Origin: Aselliscus stoliczkanus
Taxonomy: Eukaryota > Chordata > Mammalia > Chiroptera > Hipposideridae
DNA length: 64,000 nt
NCBI GenBank assembly: GCA_033961575.1
Contig: CM066731.1
Location: 56,263,501 to 56,327,500, forward strand
Direction: 5' to 3'
Every line of letters begins with the position of its first letter. The first letter of the stretch is position 1. Shown here piece after piece: positions 1-11,012 of this stretch. The notes under the pieces were generated by a model. The model was not told where the DNA came from, did not search any database, and worked only from the letters and a program-made list of their open reading frames with translations. Made by a program: the position numbers and the translations under genes.

Positions 1-350
1 TGAAACAGATTCATAAGTACAGAAAACATTTTGATGGTTGCCAGATTGGGGGGAAAGGGGAGGGTTGAAGGACAGGGTGAAACAGGTGAAGGGTTTAAGA
101 AGTACAAGTTGGTAGTTACAAAATAGTCATAGGGATATAAAGTATAAAATAAGGAATATAATCAATAATATTATAATAACTATATATGGTGTGAAATGGG
201 TACTAGATTTATTAGGGTGATCGTTCATAAGTTATATAAATGTCTAATTATTATGTTGTACACCTAAAACTAATAAAATATTGTGTGCCACCTGTAATTG
301 AAAAAGATTATTTTAAGTTCACAACTTTGAAATTTGAAAAAAAAAAAAAG
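1..350 (+). mobile_element. LINE-1 3' UTR fragment
   Basis: The text has the typical laurasiatherian LINE-1 3' end: a stretch reading gtagttacaaaatagtcat, then an AT-rich tract around tatggtgtgaaatgggta, then cctgtaattgaaaaa and an A-rich tail near 338-350. It resembles the segments at 16310-16580 and 16585-16818. It is cut off by the window start, so the full length is unknown. It has no coding capacity. Confidence 0.75.
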
Positions 351-394
351 AATAATAACAATGCCATAATTAAATTGTTATCTAAACTCAACAG

Positions 395-514
395 GGGGCC
401 CACCAAGTGGCGCGGTGGTTAAGCGCTGGCTTGGGGAACCAGCGGCCCCGGTTGGGTCCCACATATGAGGGCCAGTGACACTGCCCTCAGAAAAATTAAA
501 TAAATAAATAAAAA
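395..514 (+). mobile_element. short tRNA-derived bat SINE
   Basis: This is a head-only SINE of about 95 bp plus an A-rich tail. It has an A-box-like TGGCGCGGTGGTTAAG, a B-box-like GGTTGGGTCC and the end CACTGCCCTC. A 12-bp target-site duplication, TAAACTCAACAG, flanks it at 383-394 and 515-526, so it arrived by LINE-1-type retroposition. Confidence 0.9.
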
Positions 515-696
515 TAAACTCAACAGTAACCCCACCAATTGTTAGTCTTAGATCACAAAATGTTTCTTTCACATGCCAGAAGTGTGTTGTCAGGACAGAT
601 AAACTCTTTTTCCTGTCATGCAGTCTCCCTTCTTTATGCTAGATGACAGAGCTTTATTTACCTGTCACCTGTTTCTGCACCTTGACTTCAGCCATT

Positions 697-809
697 TTTT
701 ATTTTTTTATTTTTTGAGGGCAGTGTCACTGACCCTCATATGTGGCATCCGAACTGGGGCTGCTGGCTTCCCAAGCCAGCGCTTAACCACCGCGCCACTC
801 GCCCGGCCC
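697..809 (-). mobile_element. short tRNA-derived bat SINE
   Basis: This is a reverse-strand copy of the same short SINE. The poly-T (sense poly-A) lies at 697-715, followed by GAGGGCAGTGTCACTG and ending at GGCCGGGCG-like bases near 809. It lies about 95 bp upstream of the forward copy at 905 and points away from it. I did not find a clear target-site duplication. Confidence 0.88.
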
Positions 810-904
810 TTTTTTTTTTTTAAATCAGGAAATGTCTTCCATAAAGATGTTTGATCCTTAAGCATGTTCACTGTGCAGAGATGGAGATAAAGAAGTCAAC
901 CAGG

Positions 905-1016
905 GGCTGGACAAGTGGCGCAGTGGTTAAGAGCTGGCTTGGTACGCCAGCGGCCCCGGTTCAGAGACCACGTATGAGGGCCAGTGACACTGCCCTCAAA
1001 AAAAAAAAAAAAAAAA
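905..1016 (+). mobile_element. short tRNA-derived bat SINE
   Basis: The element carries the SINE head, the CACTGCCCTC end and an uninterrupted A tail of about 20 bases. The target-site duplication AAGTCAACCAGG is perfect (893-904 and 1017-1028). The pure tail and perfect duplication suggest a fairly young insertion. Confidence 0.92.
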
Positions 1017-1029
1017 AAGTCAACCAGGA

Positions 1030-2350
1030 CTTAAGTCTCGAGCATTTAAACCATACCTTTTTTTAAATCACATATATGCATGCATGTTTAGAAAGCATAC
1101 CATCAGTGCTCCATAGCCCGGATCATGTTTTAAAATTTTAAATTAGAATCAATCAGGTCAATTCAAGCATGTTTATTGATATGACCACAGATGTAAGATC
1201 AATCCATTTTAATCTGATATTTTTATATAAAGCCTTTGGCTCCTGTTTTCTGGCCCAGAGTGGTAGCGGAAGGACAGAGGTGGTAAATCCTTACAGCTTC
1301 CTCACTCTGCTAGTATCTCAGAGAAGCATCAGGTTCAGGTGAAGAACTCATCTTCGGGGCAGATGCATCTGTTGATAGGCACAGGATGAGCACAATGCCT
1401 TGCCTTGCCCCGGAACTCCTCAGGTCTCTCTCTGGGCACACTGTGTTTGTGGAGGCTTTCCCGCTCCATTCCATTCCTTGCCCTTTCTCTGTCCCACTCC
1501 CTCATGGCTTAGCTGTATTGATCCCAAATATAATTAGCATTTGAGACACACACTACAAAATCACCCATCTCCTTACTCTACAGTTATGAATGGATGCCAT
1601 GGTTGATCATACTTTCACTTCTCGGTTATCATAGATCCTAATCAAGGCCTTCCATAGAATTCCAGATTTAACATATTGTCTAATGGCTTTAGGGCATAGG
1701 CCTTTCTCCTTGACCTTCAAACTCTTCCAGTTTCCCTCGTCTGGACTGGGAGGAGTCTGATGATTTTTAAGTGGTCTTTGACACCTTGTCGATTTTCCCA
1801 GCTCTCCTTCTGCCTCTGTTACGAATACTCATGCTCATCAACCACTCTTGCTTCCTACGTAAGCTGGCCTGGAGCATTCTCAACATTCCCCTCATTGAGT
1901 GTCTCCCCTGTACTCCTGTAATAGCTGTTGCAGCCTCTGCTAGTATTACCCTTATCACACACACACATACTATGTCAATTGGGTTCTCAGTCCCTTAGGG
2001 CAGAATCCATGCCTTGTTCTTCTCTGCATGTTTTATAACATTTGGCACAGTAGCTAACATATGGTAGGTGTCCAAAAAGTATGACTATCATTAAGTGGAA
2101 CTTGGGAGGCTTATGTTCCATCTTGTTAGGGCTTGGGCTCCCCTGAAACCCAACATTCTAAAGGCAGTGAAGCTCACAAAGACACCTGCATTTGACGTCT
2201 GGTGTACTTGCATACACAAGCATAGCATCCAAATTCATCTCTAACGCAGAGGACATTTATGGGGGCAGTGCAATTCCAGGAATGTACCAAAACTGTGCTG
2301 AAGACCTGATAGTCACAGAAAAACAACATGGTATTGTCTGTGCCATGAAG
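1030..2350. other. non-coding, L2-like 3' end within
   Basis: I see no gene here. The part at about 1980-2095 (gggcagaatccatgccttgt ... tggcacagtag ... atggtaggtgtccaaaaag) resembles the 3' end of ancient L2/MIR repeats on the plus strand. The pyrimidine-rich text at 1430-1950 may be more of the same L2, but that is weak. The rest looks unique. Confidence 0.45.
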
Positions 2351-2355
2351 AAATC

Positions 2356-2357
<2 letters not shown>

Positions 2358-2404
<47 letters not shown>
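2358..2404 (+). repeat. (GA)n microsatellite
   Basis: This is an uninterrupted GA dinucleotide run of about 46 bases. It gives rise to spurious open frames of alternating Arg-Glu (plus) and Ser-Leu (minus). The pure purine strand could adopt triplex (H-DNA) structure, which is inference only. Confidence 0.97.
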
Positions 2405-2409
<5 letters not shown>

Positions 2410-2480
2410 AAACAGCATACAAACCGACATTGGGTGACATTCTACAAAATAGCCTGTACTCTGAAAAAAATGTCTAGGTC

Positions 2481-2928
2481 CGGCTGGCTGAATGTGATGC
2501 ATTGCTAAGAGCTGGCTTGGGACACCAGCTCTGAGCAGCAGGGCCCCGGTTTAGATCCCACTATGAGGGCCAGTGACACTGCCCTCTACAGCTAAGATGG
2601 CAGCTAACAACAGCTTGACCTGGAGCTGGGCTGCCGTGAGTTCCTGGGATGGCATAGCTGCAGCCCCTGCTGCAGTGGGCTGCCATAGGCTACGGTGAGT
2701 GGCCGGCAGCCGGCGTAAGCTGCCAAGAGCCGCTGTGAGTGGCTGTGCAGAGGCCAGCGACCGATCTGCCTCACCCAGGAAGAGCACAATGATAATACCA
2801 ACATGGGCCAGTGAAGCCACGTCCTCCACAACTAGACTGAAGAACAAAAGGACAACAACTTGTCTGTTCCCCTTCCCTGATTCCCCAATGCTGTTCCCCT
2901 CCCACAATTCCCCAATAAAACTTTTTTT
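2481..2928 (+). mobile_element. long bat SINE (head plus long body)
   Basis: This is the long form of the SINE. It has a tRNA-like head (2481-2590), a GC-rich body with repeated GTGAGTGGC/GCCGGCAGCC-like units (2620-2770), a conserved ACCAACATGGGCCAGTGAAG block, and a tail CCCCAATAAAACTTTTTTT. The target-site duplication AAAAATGTCTAGGTC is present at 2466-2480 and 2929-2943. The tail holds an AATAAA polyadenylation signal. Confidence 0.92.
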
Positions 2929-2995
2929 AAAAATGTCTAGGTCAACAAAGATCAAAAAAGGAAAGAAAGAGAGAGCAAAAGAGCAAGAGAGCGAG

Positions 2996-3088
2996 ACAGA
3001 GGGAGGGAGAGAGGGAGGGAGGGAGGGAGGAAGGAAGGAAGGAAGGAAGGAAGGAAGGAAGGAAGGAAGGAAGGAAGGAAGGAAGGAA
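2996..3088 (+). repeat. (GGGA)n / (GGAA)n microsatellite
   Basis: A run of GGGA units changes at about 3027 to at least 15 uninterrupted GGAA units. It starts about 55 bp after the long SINE, inside a purine-only tract that begins near 2958. GGAA is the core recognition motif of ETS factors; activity here is untested. Confidence 0.95.
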
Positions 3089-3322
3089 CCCATTTTAATG
3101 CCTATCTTAAAGTGCTGCAGTAGAGACCTGGCTTTGTGCAAATTGAGATGAAAAGCTATTGCTATTGTAATGAAGTTGGAAGAAGCCTACCATCAGGCTG
3201 ACCCCCTTTTTCATGTTTGTAAGAGGACTACTATTCTCACCCCACCCTTTCTGGGATCTCTGGCTGGCTTCCTTTTGCACTGCAACAGGTCTGTCTGAAA
3301 AAACAAACTTGAATCAAGATAC

Positions 3323-3678
3323 TGTAAACTGAATATTTGTGATCCCCCAAAATTCATGTGTTGAATCCTACACCCCACCCCAAGTGTTGGAATTTGGAGG
3401 AGGAACATATGAGAGGTGCTTAAGTCACCAGGGTGGAGCCCACATGAATGGGATTAATACCTTATAAAAGAGGCCACAGAGAGACCCCTTGCCCCTTCTT
3501 CCATGTAAGGACACAGCCAGAACGTACTGCCTATGAACCAGAAACCACCAAACACCAAATCTGCCAACACTTTGTCCTGAACTCCCCAGCCTCCAGAGCT
3601 TTGAACAAAAAATTTCTACTTTTATAATCCACCCAGCCTGTGGTGTTTTGTTAGGGCAATCCAAATGGACTGAAACAC
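3323..3678 (+). mobile_element. MaLR (MLT1/MST-type) solo LTR
   Basis: The order of motifs matches mammalian MaLR LTRs: CCAAAATTCATGTGTTGAAT near the start, GGTGGAGCCCACATGAATGG, then TTATAAAAGAG (a TATA-like site), CCATGTAAGGACACAGCCAG, and a closing GGCAATCCAAATGGACTGAA. No internal MaLR sequence follows, so I call it a solo LTR. It is divergent and therefore old. The exact subfamily (MLT1 or MST) needs a library comparison. Confidence 0.8.
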
Positions 3679-3689
3679 AAGGAGAGCAG

Positions 3690-4479
3690 TATGACATCCA
3701 TAGAAACCCTTCTAAACACCATGTCACTAACCAAAAGTTAGGAATAATGGAATCCTTGGCAATGGGGTTGGTTGCTTTCAAATTTGTGATTTCATTTCCA
3801 CTGTTTTCACAATGCAAATACTCCATTGATTTTTCAGGGTTAATTTAACAGTTTGGAAGAGAATGTGCCCACCGTTTCAAAGATGTCCAATGTGTTCCCC
3901 AAATATTTTCACTCTTTATTCTTCCCTGATTTGTACATCATTTCCTCCTGAACAGACAGCATGCTGGGTGCCAGCTGGACCTGGTGATAGTAGGGTTTCT
4001 TCCAAAGTAGGTTCATGTCTGGAGCATTGATAAAAGACCAATGAAAATTGAGCCGAAGAAGATTTTCTAGGAATATGAAGTAAAACAATCCAAACCTGGA
4101 TTGCCATCATTATACAGTGAGAGGTGGGGAAAAAATTGAAAGTGTCAAATGCAGATATTCTACTACAAAAAATTTTTCAACCTAGCATTCCCATACTTCC
4201 ATGTCCTTACTCACTAGCTCCTATAAGGAAGAATGGGATGGAGGGAGGGAGGGGAAGAAAAAAGAAAAAAAATGAGTTAATTTACAATAATTTTAAATAA
4301 GACCAAGTAGCTCTAGTTGAACATCCCATATTCACAGTATGTTATAAACATCACTAACTGCTTTGTGATTAATAATGTAATAACGTTCTCTCAATCAACA
4401 ACACAAAATGCTCCAAGCATTGTCAGTGAGTCACTTTTAAGTTATCTGCTACTCAGCTCCTATCAAAAATCCTGCTGTT
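3690..4479. other. unique non-coding stretch
   Basis: I see no gene, RNA or recognisable repeat, apart from a short purine-rich run at 4228-4272. The longest open frames are under 70 codons and have no recognisable motif. Confidence 0.5.
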
Positions 4480-4495
4480 AAAAATTATATAAATA

Positions 4496-4612
4496 GGGCT
4501 GGCCGAGTGGTGCAGAGGTTAAGAGCTGGCTTGGGACACCAGTGGCCCCGGTTCGGATCCCACATATGAGGGCCAGGGACGCTGCCCTCTAAAAAATAAA
4601 AAAAAAATAATA
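4496..4612 (+). mobile_element. short tRNA-derived bat SINE
   Basis: The head and CACTGCC-like end are intact apart from a GGGACGCTGCCCTC variant. It has an A-rich tail with AATAAAAAAAAAATAATA. The 16-bp target-site duplication AAAAATTATATAAATA is perfect (4480-4495 and 4613-4628). Confidence 0.92.
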
Positions 4613-4797
4613 AAAAATTATATAAATAAGCAAACAAAAAAATCATCTGAAGTTTACACAGCAGATCTCCTCCTCTTGTTCTATTCTTTAGCCTCTGGGA
4701 ACTATGTTCTTCATAGTTCTTCATGGACTCGATCTCACTGAGCTGTGTTTTCACAATAAGGAAAATCCAGCCTTGCATCTGTTATTAAAATCACACT

Positions 4798-5226
4798 GGG
4801 GCCGACCAAGTGGCGCGTTGATTAAGAGCTGGCTTGGGACGCCAGCGACCCCAGTTCGGATCCCACATAGGAGGGCCAGGGACACTGCCCTCTACAGCTA
4901 ACAACAGCTCCACCTGGAGCTGGGCTGCTGTAAGTCCTGGGGATGGCATAGCTGCAGTCCCTGCTGCAGTGGGCTGCCATAGGCTAAAGTGAGTGGCCGA
5001 CAGCCAGCATGAGTGGCTGGCAACCGGTGTGAGCTGCCAGAGACTGGCTACGTATTTGCCTCACCCGAGAAGAGCGCAATGATGATACCAACATGGGCCA
5101 GTGAAGCAATGACCTCCACAACTAGACTAAAGAACAAAAGGACAGCAACTTGTCTGTTCCCCTTCCCCGGTTCCCCAATGCTGTTCCCCTCCCCCAATTC
5201 CCAAATAATATCTTAAAAAAAAAAAA
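4798..5226 (+). mobile_element. long bat SINE
   Basis: This is a full long-form copy. It has a head at 4798-4893, a body with several GTGAGTGGCCG/CAGCCAGCATGAG units, the ACCAACATGGGCCAGTGAAG block, and a tail CCCAAATAATATCTTAAAAA. The usual AATAAA is mutated to AATAAT. The flanks AAAATCA (4787) and AAAAATCA (before 5231) are a weak target-site duplication. Confidence 0.88.
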
Positions 5227-5229
5227 ATC

Positions 5230-7441
5230 ATGCCGCAGAGGAGGACGTTGTTTACTGTCATATGTGGACATATAGGGCCCTCTGCCTATACAGTAAGCGA
5301 TCTCCTGTGAGTGACATGCTTTGGAATTTCAAGGAAAGAAGAGGTTTGTTTCATCTGGAGAATGAATTCTGGGAATTCATGCTGGGGAGATGGGTTGGTG
5401 ACTGTCATGAGAAGTCTGGCCTCAGTTCTGATCATTGATGGTTGACAGCTTTTAAGCCTCTCCCCCTTATGCCCACATCTGGTGAGTTGATAACAAAATC
5501 CTTTCTTTGGCGCCTGTGGGAGATTCAAACCACATGAGTGCCCAGAACCTTCATCCAGTCCCCACCCCTAACCACAGTCAAAAACCCAGGCTGGGTTCTT
5601 CTTGCTCTCTCTCAAGCCATTTCAGCCCCACTCTCCTCAAAGACCTCAATTATGTAAGTAACTCATCTTTTCATTTCTTCTTGCTGTGTGTGGCATCATC
5701 AGTCTTGACATTTCAAACAAATTTCTGGTTGGGGGGATTCCTTCTGCTTGTCAGGGTGACCCAACAACTACCTTCTTTCTGAAGAGAGATCTAGATAATG
5801 TATATATATACCTCCCTTTTGATTGTGACCAATGTAAACACCAAGTCATTATGACAGGCCAGTGTGGTCCATATACTGTGGACACTGCCAAGACAAGGGG
5901 ACAGCGCCTTGTGGTTATGGAAAGGAACTCCCAGGCCCAGCTGGAGGCTCCTTCTTCATGCACTCCTAGCACCCTGTCTTCCCTCCTCATGGGAACATTT
6001 GTCAGTCTGACCCTCCACTTGCCTGTAAGCTCTCAGAGGGCAGGTATCTAATCCCCAGTACCTAGCACTTAGGAAATGTTTAATCAATGAATAATTGAAA
6101 GAATGCAACTTAGGTAGAGAAGTGATTTGTATAAAAGCAGGGCAAAGATTAATAAGTGTCACAAAAAAAAAAAAAAAAAAAAAAAAAGAGAGAAATACCC
6201 AACAGAAACCCTCCCAACGGCATTCTAATACAGTTAAGCTGCCAGTGTGGCTTCTAATTGCCCGGGCCCTACATGACCACAGCCACCTGCTTGAAATACT
6301 GGTGCAAATCACAGTTTATTTCCCCAAAGTTAAACTTCATTATATATTAGTTTAATTTAATGTTTTTCAGATTAATTTAAGATTAATTTATATCCAGGCA
6401 TTTGCACAGCCCAAGCAGTATCTCTCCTTTCTGTCACTTCTATCATCTCACAGGCAGCAGAAAAAGACAAAAATGTATGGTTAAGAAGCTCTATGATAGA
6501 GTAAGTAGGGGGAGATTTAATTAAACTATTACATATCTTTTCCTCAGCTATGAAAAAAAATACCCATAAATTTGCCAACGAGGACAGTGGTATGCATATC
6601 AGAAAGCCTATTAAACAAAAACTTTGCAGATATGAAAGTGGTGTTTACAAAATGGCTTGAGTTGAAACTCTGGTACTGTATTTAACCCTGTATTTTCTTC
6701 CTAACTCTAATCATGTGTATTTATGCCAAAATAATCTTGTATCTCTTGTTGCTAGAATTTGTTTTCAAAGCAAATGAGAAAAAAGAAAAGACTGCTCATT
6801 AATATTCAGTAATATCTCTTTATGCATGACCGTCTTTTCCACAGTCACAGAATCTTAGCGCTCAGAAGAACTCTGGGGAAAATCCAGTCCTGGGTGAAAT
6901 CCAGTGCTGTGGAATTCACACATTTTTAAACACAGTGCCCTCACTCAAATGGCATCCTATATGGAAATCAACGCTTAAAACAGATCAAAGCAAACTGTTT
7001 TGGTGAACTTGGGTGAGGGAAACTGAAACCCCCCTCATTCTCAGGAGTTTCGTTTTCAAATACTTCATCTTCAGTCCTAGAGTTCTGCAAACACAGTCTG
7101 AAACTCACTCATTTAATCCAACGTCCCCAAGTTACACATGAACAAACTAGGCCAACAGGGCCAAGAGACTAGCCAACTTGTATTGATAAACTAACAAATC
7201 CGAGCTAAACCCCCTCCTCCCCTCCTGACTCACTGCTCATTTGACTACCTTGTACAACACCCAAAGTTCCTTGTCCATGAGAATGGACAGACAACCAAAC
7301 TGGCCATCCGGGTCTGGACAGGGTCCAACCAGAAGGACATGGACACAAAACATGGCCCTGTGAGCAGAACGGCTGAGCCCCCATGTAAGGAGACTGTCTG
7401 CTGGTGAGTGTCTTTTAATCATTAATATCTGCAAATGGTTT
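5230..7441. other. non-coding, mostly unique
   Basis: I see no gene. The segment 6005-6110 (gtaagctctcagagggcagg ... cctagcacttaggaaatgtt) resembles an ancient L2/MIR 3' end. A poly-A run (6162-6187) interrupts otherwise unique sequence. The part 7085-7200 has a MIR-like feel (cacatgaacaaactaggcc), but it is too diverged to claim. Confidence 0.45.
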
Positions 7442-7838
7442 TGTTAAAAAGAAGCAACAAGCTCAAAAGGGAGTCACTTGAGCTAAGCCCATGACAACAA
7501 TCCAAAACTCAATACCTAACCTACATGCAGTTTGGAACTTCCCCAGGGATGTAATCCTAACTGGTCAGTCTGGAATGTTCTGGTCAGCACCAATGAGGTA
7601 ATCCTCCTAAGAGACCCAATTGTCCCTCAAAGGAAGGTCTCCTTGCCTGAAATGTATATTTGTTTTGTTTGGACGTCCTTGTCCCATCCCCTCTCTGCCT
7701 TGAAAAACCTCTCCCTTTCTTCAGGGCCCTGGAGCTCCTTTCTATTTCTAGAGGAGATGCTGCTCAATTCATGAATGGTTTAATAAAGCCCATTAAATCT
7801 ATAAATCTTACTCAAGTATCCTTTATTTTTTAATAGAT
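7442..7838 (+). mobile_element. putative 5' LTR of degraded ERV
   Basis: The putative LTR starts at a TG (7442) and ends near 7838, just before TTTGGTGGCAGTGATAG. That sequence is placed and shaped like a degraded primer-binding site. An AATAAA signal lies at 7782-7787, about 50 bp before the end, as expected for R/U5. The CA end is not conserved, and I found no matching 3' LTR, so the boundaries are provisional. It lies upstream of, and in the same orientation as, the retroviral reading frames. Confidence 0.5.
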
Positions 7839-8920
7839 TTGGTGGCAGTGATAGAACCGAAGGACATTTCCAAAGCTTCAGGAACACAAGAAACACAGCA
7901 TGGTGCCTGCAGACCCCTCATGTAGTTCACTGTCTTCCTCATCACCTCCTAGGGCTGGGGTAAGCTCTGTTCTGAGCTCCACTCTCCTTGCATTCAGCTC
8001 CCAATCTAGTTGGCTTTCCAGTTCAGGCTTAGCCAGTCAGCTTGAGCTGGCAGACAGTTTCATCTGGAACCGAGTCTTAGCCCTCGGTTTGGTCTGAAAT
8101 TGCCCAGTTGTTTGGAATCCCGTTCCTCAGGTCCAGTTTGCACATCATTCACTGAGGTTTGCTGTTTTAGTCCATGCTGGGAATCTCTGGTGGTGCCAGT
8201 CCACAGTAACATCTTTTGGCTACTGCTGGTGTGTTAAGGTGCACATTTTTTTTTGTCTTGTTTTGTGTAAATAAAGGCTATTGCTAACAGGGATTCAGAG
8301 GTCAAAAAGCCACAAAAATTGGTGGGCATGGATCAAGCATTTAAAGGCTGTTAGAGCATGCACCACCTCAAGAAGACTCTTGATAGGATACGTTGGTCAC
8401 GGAATAGGTTAGATTGGCACTAAGTTACCTGCCAACCTCAAGAAAATTTCTGTGCTACCAGATACACTGTAAAACACCTCACAATTCTAAGCGCTATGGA
8501 ACGTCCCTCTTAGGTATAAGTTTGGCTCTGAGGAGCCCAGAAGCCTAGCTAAAAGACATGCGATCTTTTAAATCCAGAGCTGAGCACGTCACCTTCTGGC
8601 ACACCTGCTTATTTTAGATCTAAAAATCATAGTCCCCAGAAGCTGCAGATATCTATTAATAGGAAAATGGCAAAATCTTACAAAACAACCTAGAATTATA
8701 ATGACCATTATGGGGAACGTTCCAAGTAGACAAGATCCTTCATTTAAGAAATGCACTTAAAGGCAGTCTCCCAAGTTAAGCACACAGAATGGGTTACTAT
8801 TTTCATTGGCATGCAGAAGCTTCCAAAAGGCTTCCAGATTCTAAAATAATTCCATTAAAGGACTCATTGCAAAAGATTAATTAAAAATTAAAGACACAAG
8901 AGATCAAAAACAAAGCCAAT

Positions 8921-9530
8921 ATGACCGAAGTGACCCCTACTGCCCTCCTCTACCCTTTTTTACCTGAGTACTCATGTTTTACTAATTCTCTGTCTGAACT
9001 GCCTTTCAACACTGAAGAGAGCATTAAACAGTTATCTTTTAATAGAAAACTACCCAAGTTTGCAGCAAACTTCCTCAGTTATCTTTCACCCCATGGTCAA
9101 AGACCAAACTAAGGGCAATATTAAAGAATTCCCTATGCCTAGGGAAAAACCTTAAAATTTTCTTTTTTTAGAAGAATTTAGTCATTATTAGTGCCTATGA
9201 CCCTGAGCTGCCAGATCTTTATCAGCTTGCACACATACTGGTAGGATCGAAAGCCCAAAAAAGGATGCAGGAAACAAAACGGCGAAACTCCAAGGATGAT
9301 ATTCAAGATGCTCAATCTTCAACATTTCAAGGACCAGGAAAAGCTTGCAAAATAGCAATTGAACTTTTACAAGACATTTCTCGAGTGTTGCCTGCCTGCA
9401 GTGATTGGTCTATTAGACAAACATGCAAAGAAAAGATGAATCTGTGTATGGCTGACTTTAAAGCACATTTGGACGCCCTCTTTCTATGGCATTTGGAGTT
9501 CCATACAATAAATTAGATCACCCAACCTGC
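8921..9530 (+). pseudogene. gag: ERV gag remnant
   Basis: Two in-frame patches between the leader and the protease look like gag. One (8921-9112) includes NTEESIKQLSF. The second (about 9190-9530) includes LYQLAHILVGSKAQ-like residues in shifted frames and the patch DWSIRQTCKEKMNLCMADFK. The position fits a capsid-like domain. Stops and at least one frameshift break it. The gag call rests mainly on its place upstream of the protease, so it is moderate. Confidence 0.5.
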
Positions 9531-9962
9531 TCTTGTGGCACTATTTGTAAATGAATTCTTTCCTGGGATTAGTGGATTGATACAGAGACAGAAAATAGGA
9601 TGAGAGGCCACCAGCCTGACTAAACTCACGACAATGGCTAAGCATTTTGAAAGGGCCATGGAGTAAGGCCAGAAACAAAAATCCACTTAGCTATTAGCTT
9701 TATTTACAGTTACAACTCCAAGGTCGGAGACCTTAAATAATACCTGGGCCTCCCACACTGCACCCCTAGGGGGCCAACATCAAAAATCTGTCCCTGGGGG
9801 CCAGTGTCTCAATTATAATTAGTTGGGGCACTGGAGACAAAATTGTCCTCAAAGGTCCTATGCTAATTCCTCAACAGTTGAGCAACCCCCAAGGGATGGC
9901 CCCCATATAGGCCCCTCCCAATCTGATGTGGTTCTGAGGGGGTCTCTAATAAATTCTTACCA

Positions 9963-10316
9963 GTGATTCCCTTAAACAGACAAGGGGAAATTAAAATTAA
10001 AATGAATGGGAAACCTTGTCAAATATTAGTTGACACTAGAGTTATGCTTTCTACTTTAAACTCCACTCTAAGGACAACAGAGGACAACAAATCACTCAGA
10101 GTAAAAAAGATTTCAATAGTGGGAGTATCTAATAAAGTTCAGAGAGAATTTCTATCTCAACAAGTACAAATAACCTTGGAGCCTTCTACTAAAAGGCATT
10201 CTTTCCTGATGTGCTATTGTCCCAGTCAATTACTAGGTAGGGATCTCCTTTCTAAATTGAAAGGGCTAATACATTTTGCTTTTAATGGACACCTCATCTT
10301 AGAATTTCCTGATTAA
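9963..10316 (+). pseudogene. pro: ERV protease (pro) pseudogene
   Basis: An open patch of 117 codons holds the retroviral aspartic protease core. The active-site loop reads VDTR where the family has DTGA, so the glycine is lost and the enzyme would be dead. The downstream LLGRDLLSKL matches the conserved GRD motif of retroviral proteases. It continues into pol-like residues and stops at 10314. The rest of the linker lies at 10317-10437. Confidence 0.8.
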
Positions 10317-10437
10317 CCTGAAGCTGATCTTTTACATTCTATACAATCTGCCCTTGAAATTGAAGAGGAAGAATTCCAAAAGTCCCCTATGTGGATGGAA
10401 AAGGGGCCACATGTTGAACCTGACAAGCTCAGGAGAC

Positions 10438-11012
10438 TGAAAATAACTACATAGGATGGCATGAACATAAAAATTACTGACTAAAGTGGGCCACTGCAGG
10501 AAGTCACATCCTTGGCCTGTAGCTTCCTTAACAAAAGTCAACCTTTACCTTAAGTGGGCCTATCTGTTGTCTTTTTGCATCTAAGATGACATACCTTTGG
10601 TCAGAGTAATCCCTTTCCAGAACCCCCAGTGGGACACAACCCACCACATCAGAGCAGGAAACGATGGAGTCCCTCAGTGTTATTTTGTTCCCCAAATACT
10701 ATCTCTATGTGCTATAAAATGCTATTAACTATCCTGTGCCTACCAATAAAAGAAGTACCTGTCTCTCCATTTTACTTTTTATCCAATCCCAGAGAATTCC
10801 CAGCTTTGCTTTCTCCCACCTCCTTAATCTACAACCAATGGATTTTATGTAACCCTCCTTCTTTGATTCTAATGTATAAAATAAATTGCAAAGCAGCCAT
10901 TTCATGGAGCATTTTCTCAATCTGTTGAGACTTTGCTTCCCGGCAATTGTTGTCAGTTTGGCAAACAAACTCTTACAAGCTTTCTCTTAGGCTGGATGTT
11001 TTTTCATCAACA
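10438..11012 (+). mobile_element. LTR-like insertion inside ERV pol
   Basis: Pol-like sequence stops near 10437 and resumes at about 11013 (EVPQNLWATSNTDIGII). The roughly 575 bp between begins TGAAAATAAC and ends TCAACA, as LTRs do. It contains ACCAATGG and TATAAAATAAA-like elements and a pyrimidine-rich 3' part. I infer a solo LTR of another class I family. I could not confirm a target-site duplication, so an LTR-free insertion or recombined region remains possible. Confidence 0.5.

Noticed and set aside
395..514. tRNA gene candidates in SINE heads
   Set aside because: The A and B boxes are those of a tRNA-derived SINE. Target-site duplications and A-tails show they are retroposons, and the cloverleaf is imperfect.
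2174..2502. Overlapping open frames with Arg-Glu and Ser-Leu runs
   Set aside because: They are translations of the (GA)n microsatellite.
2551..3141. 196-codon open frame on minus, the longest in the window
   Set aside because: It is made of the (GGAA)n tract (poly Phe-Leu-Pro-Ser) and the reverse strand of a long SINE, with no domain and no host sequence.
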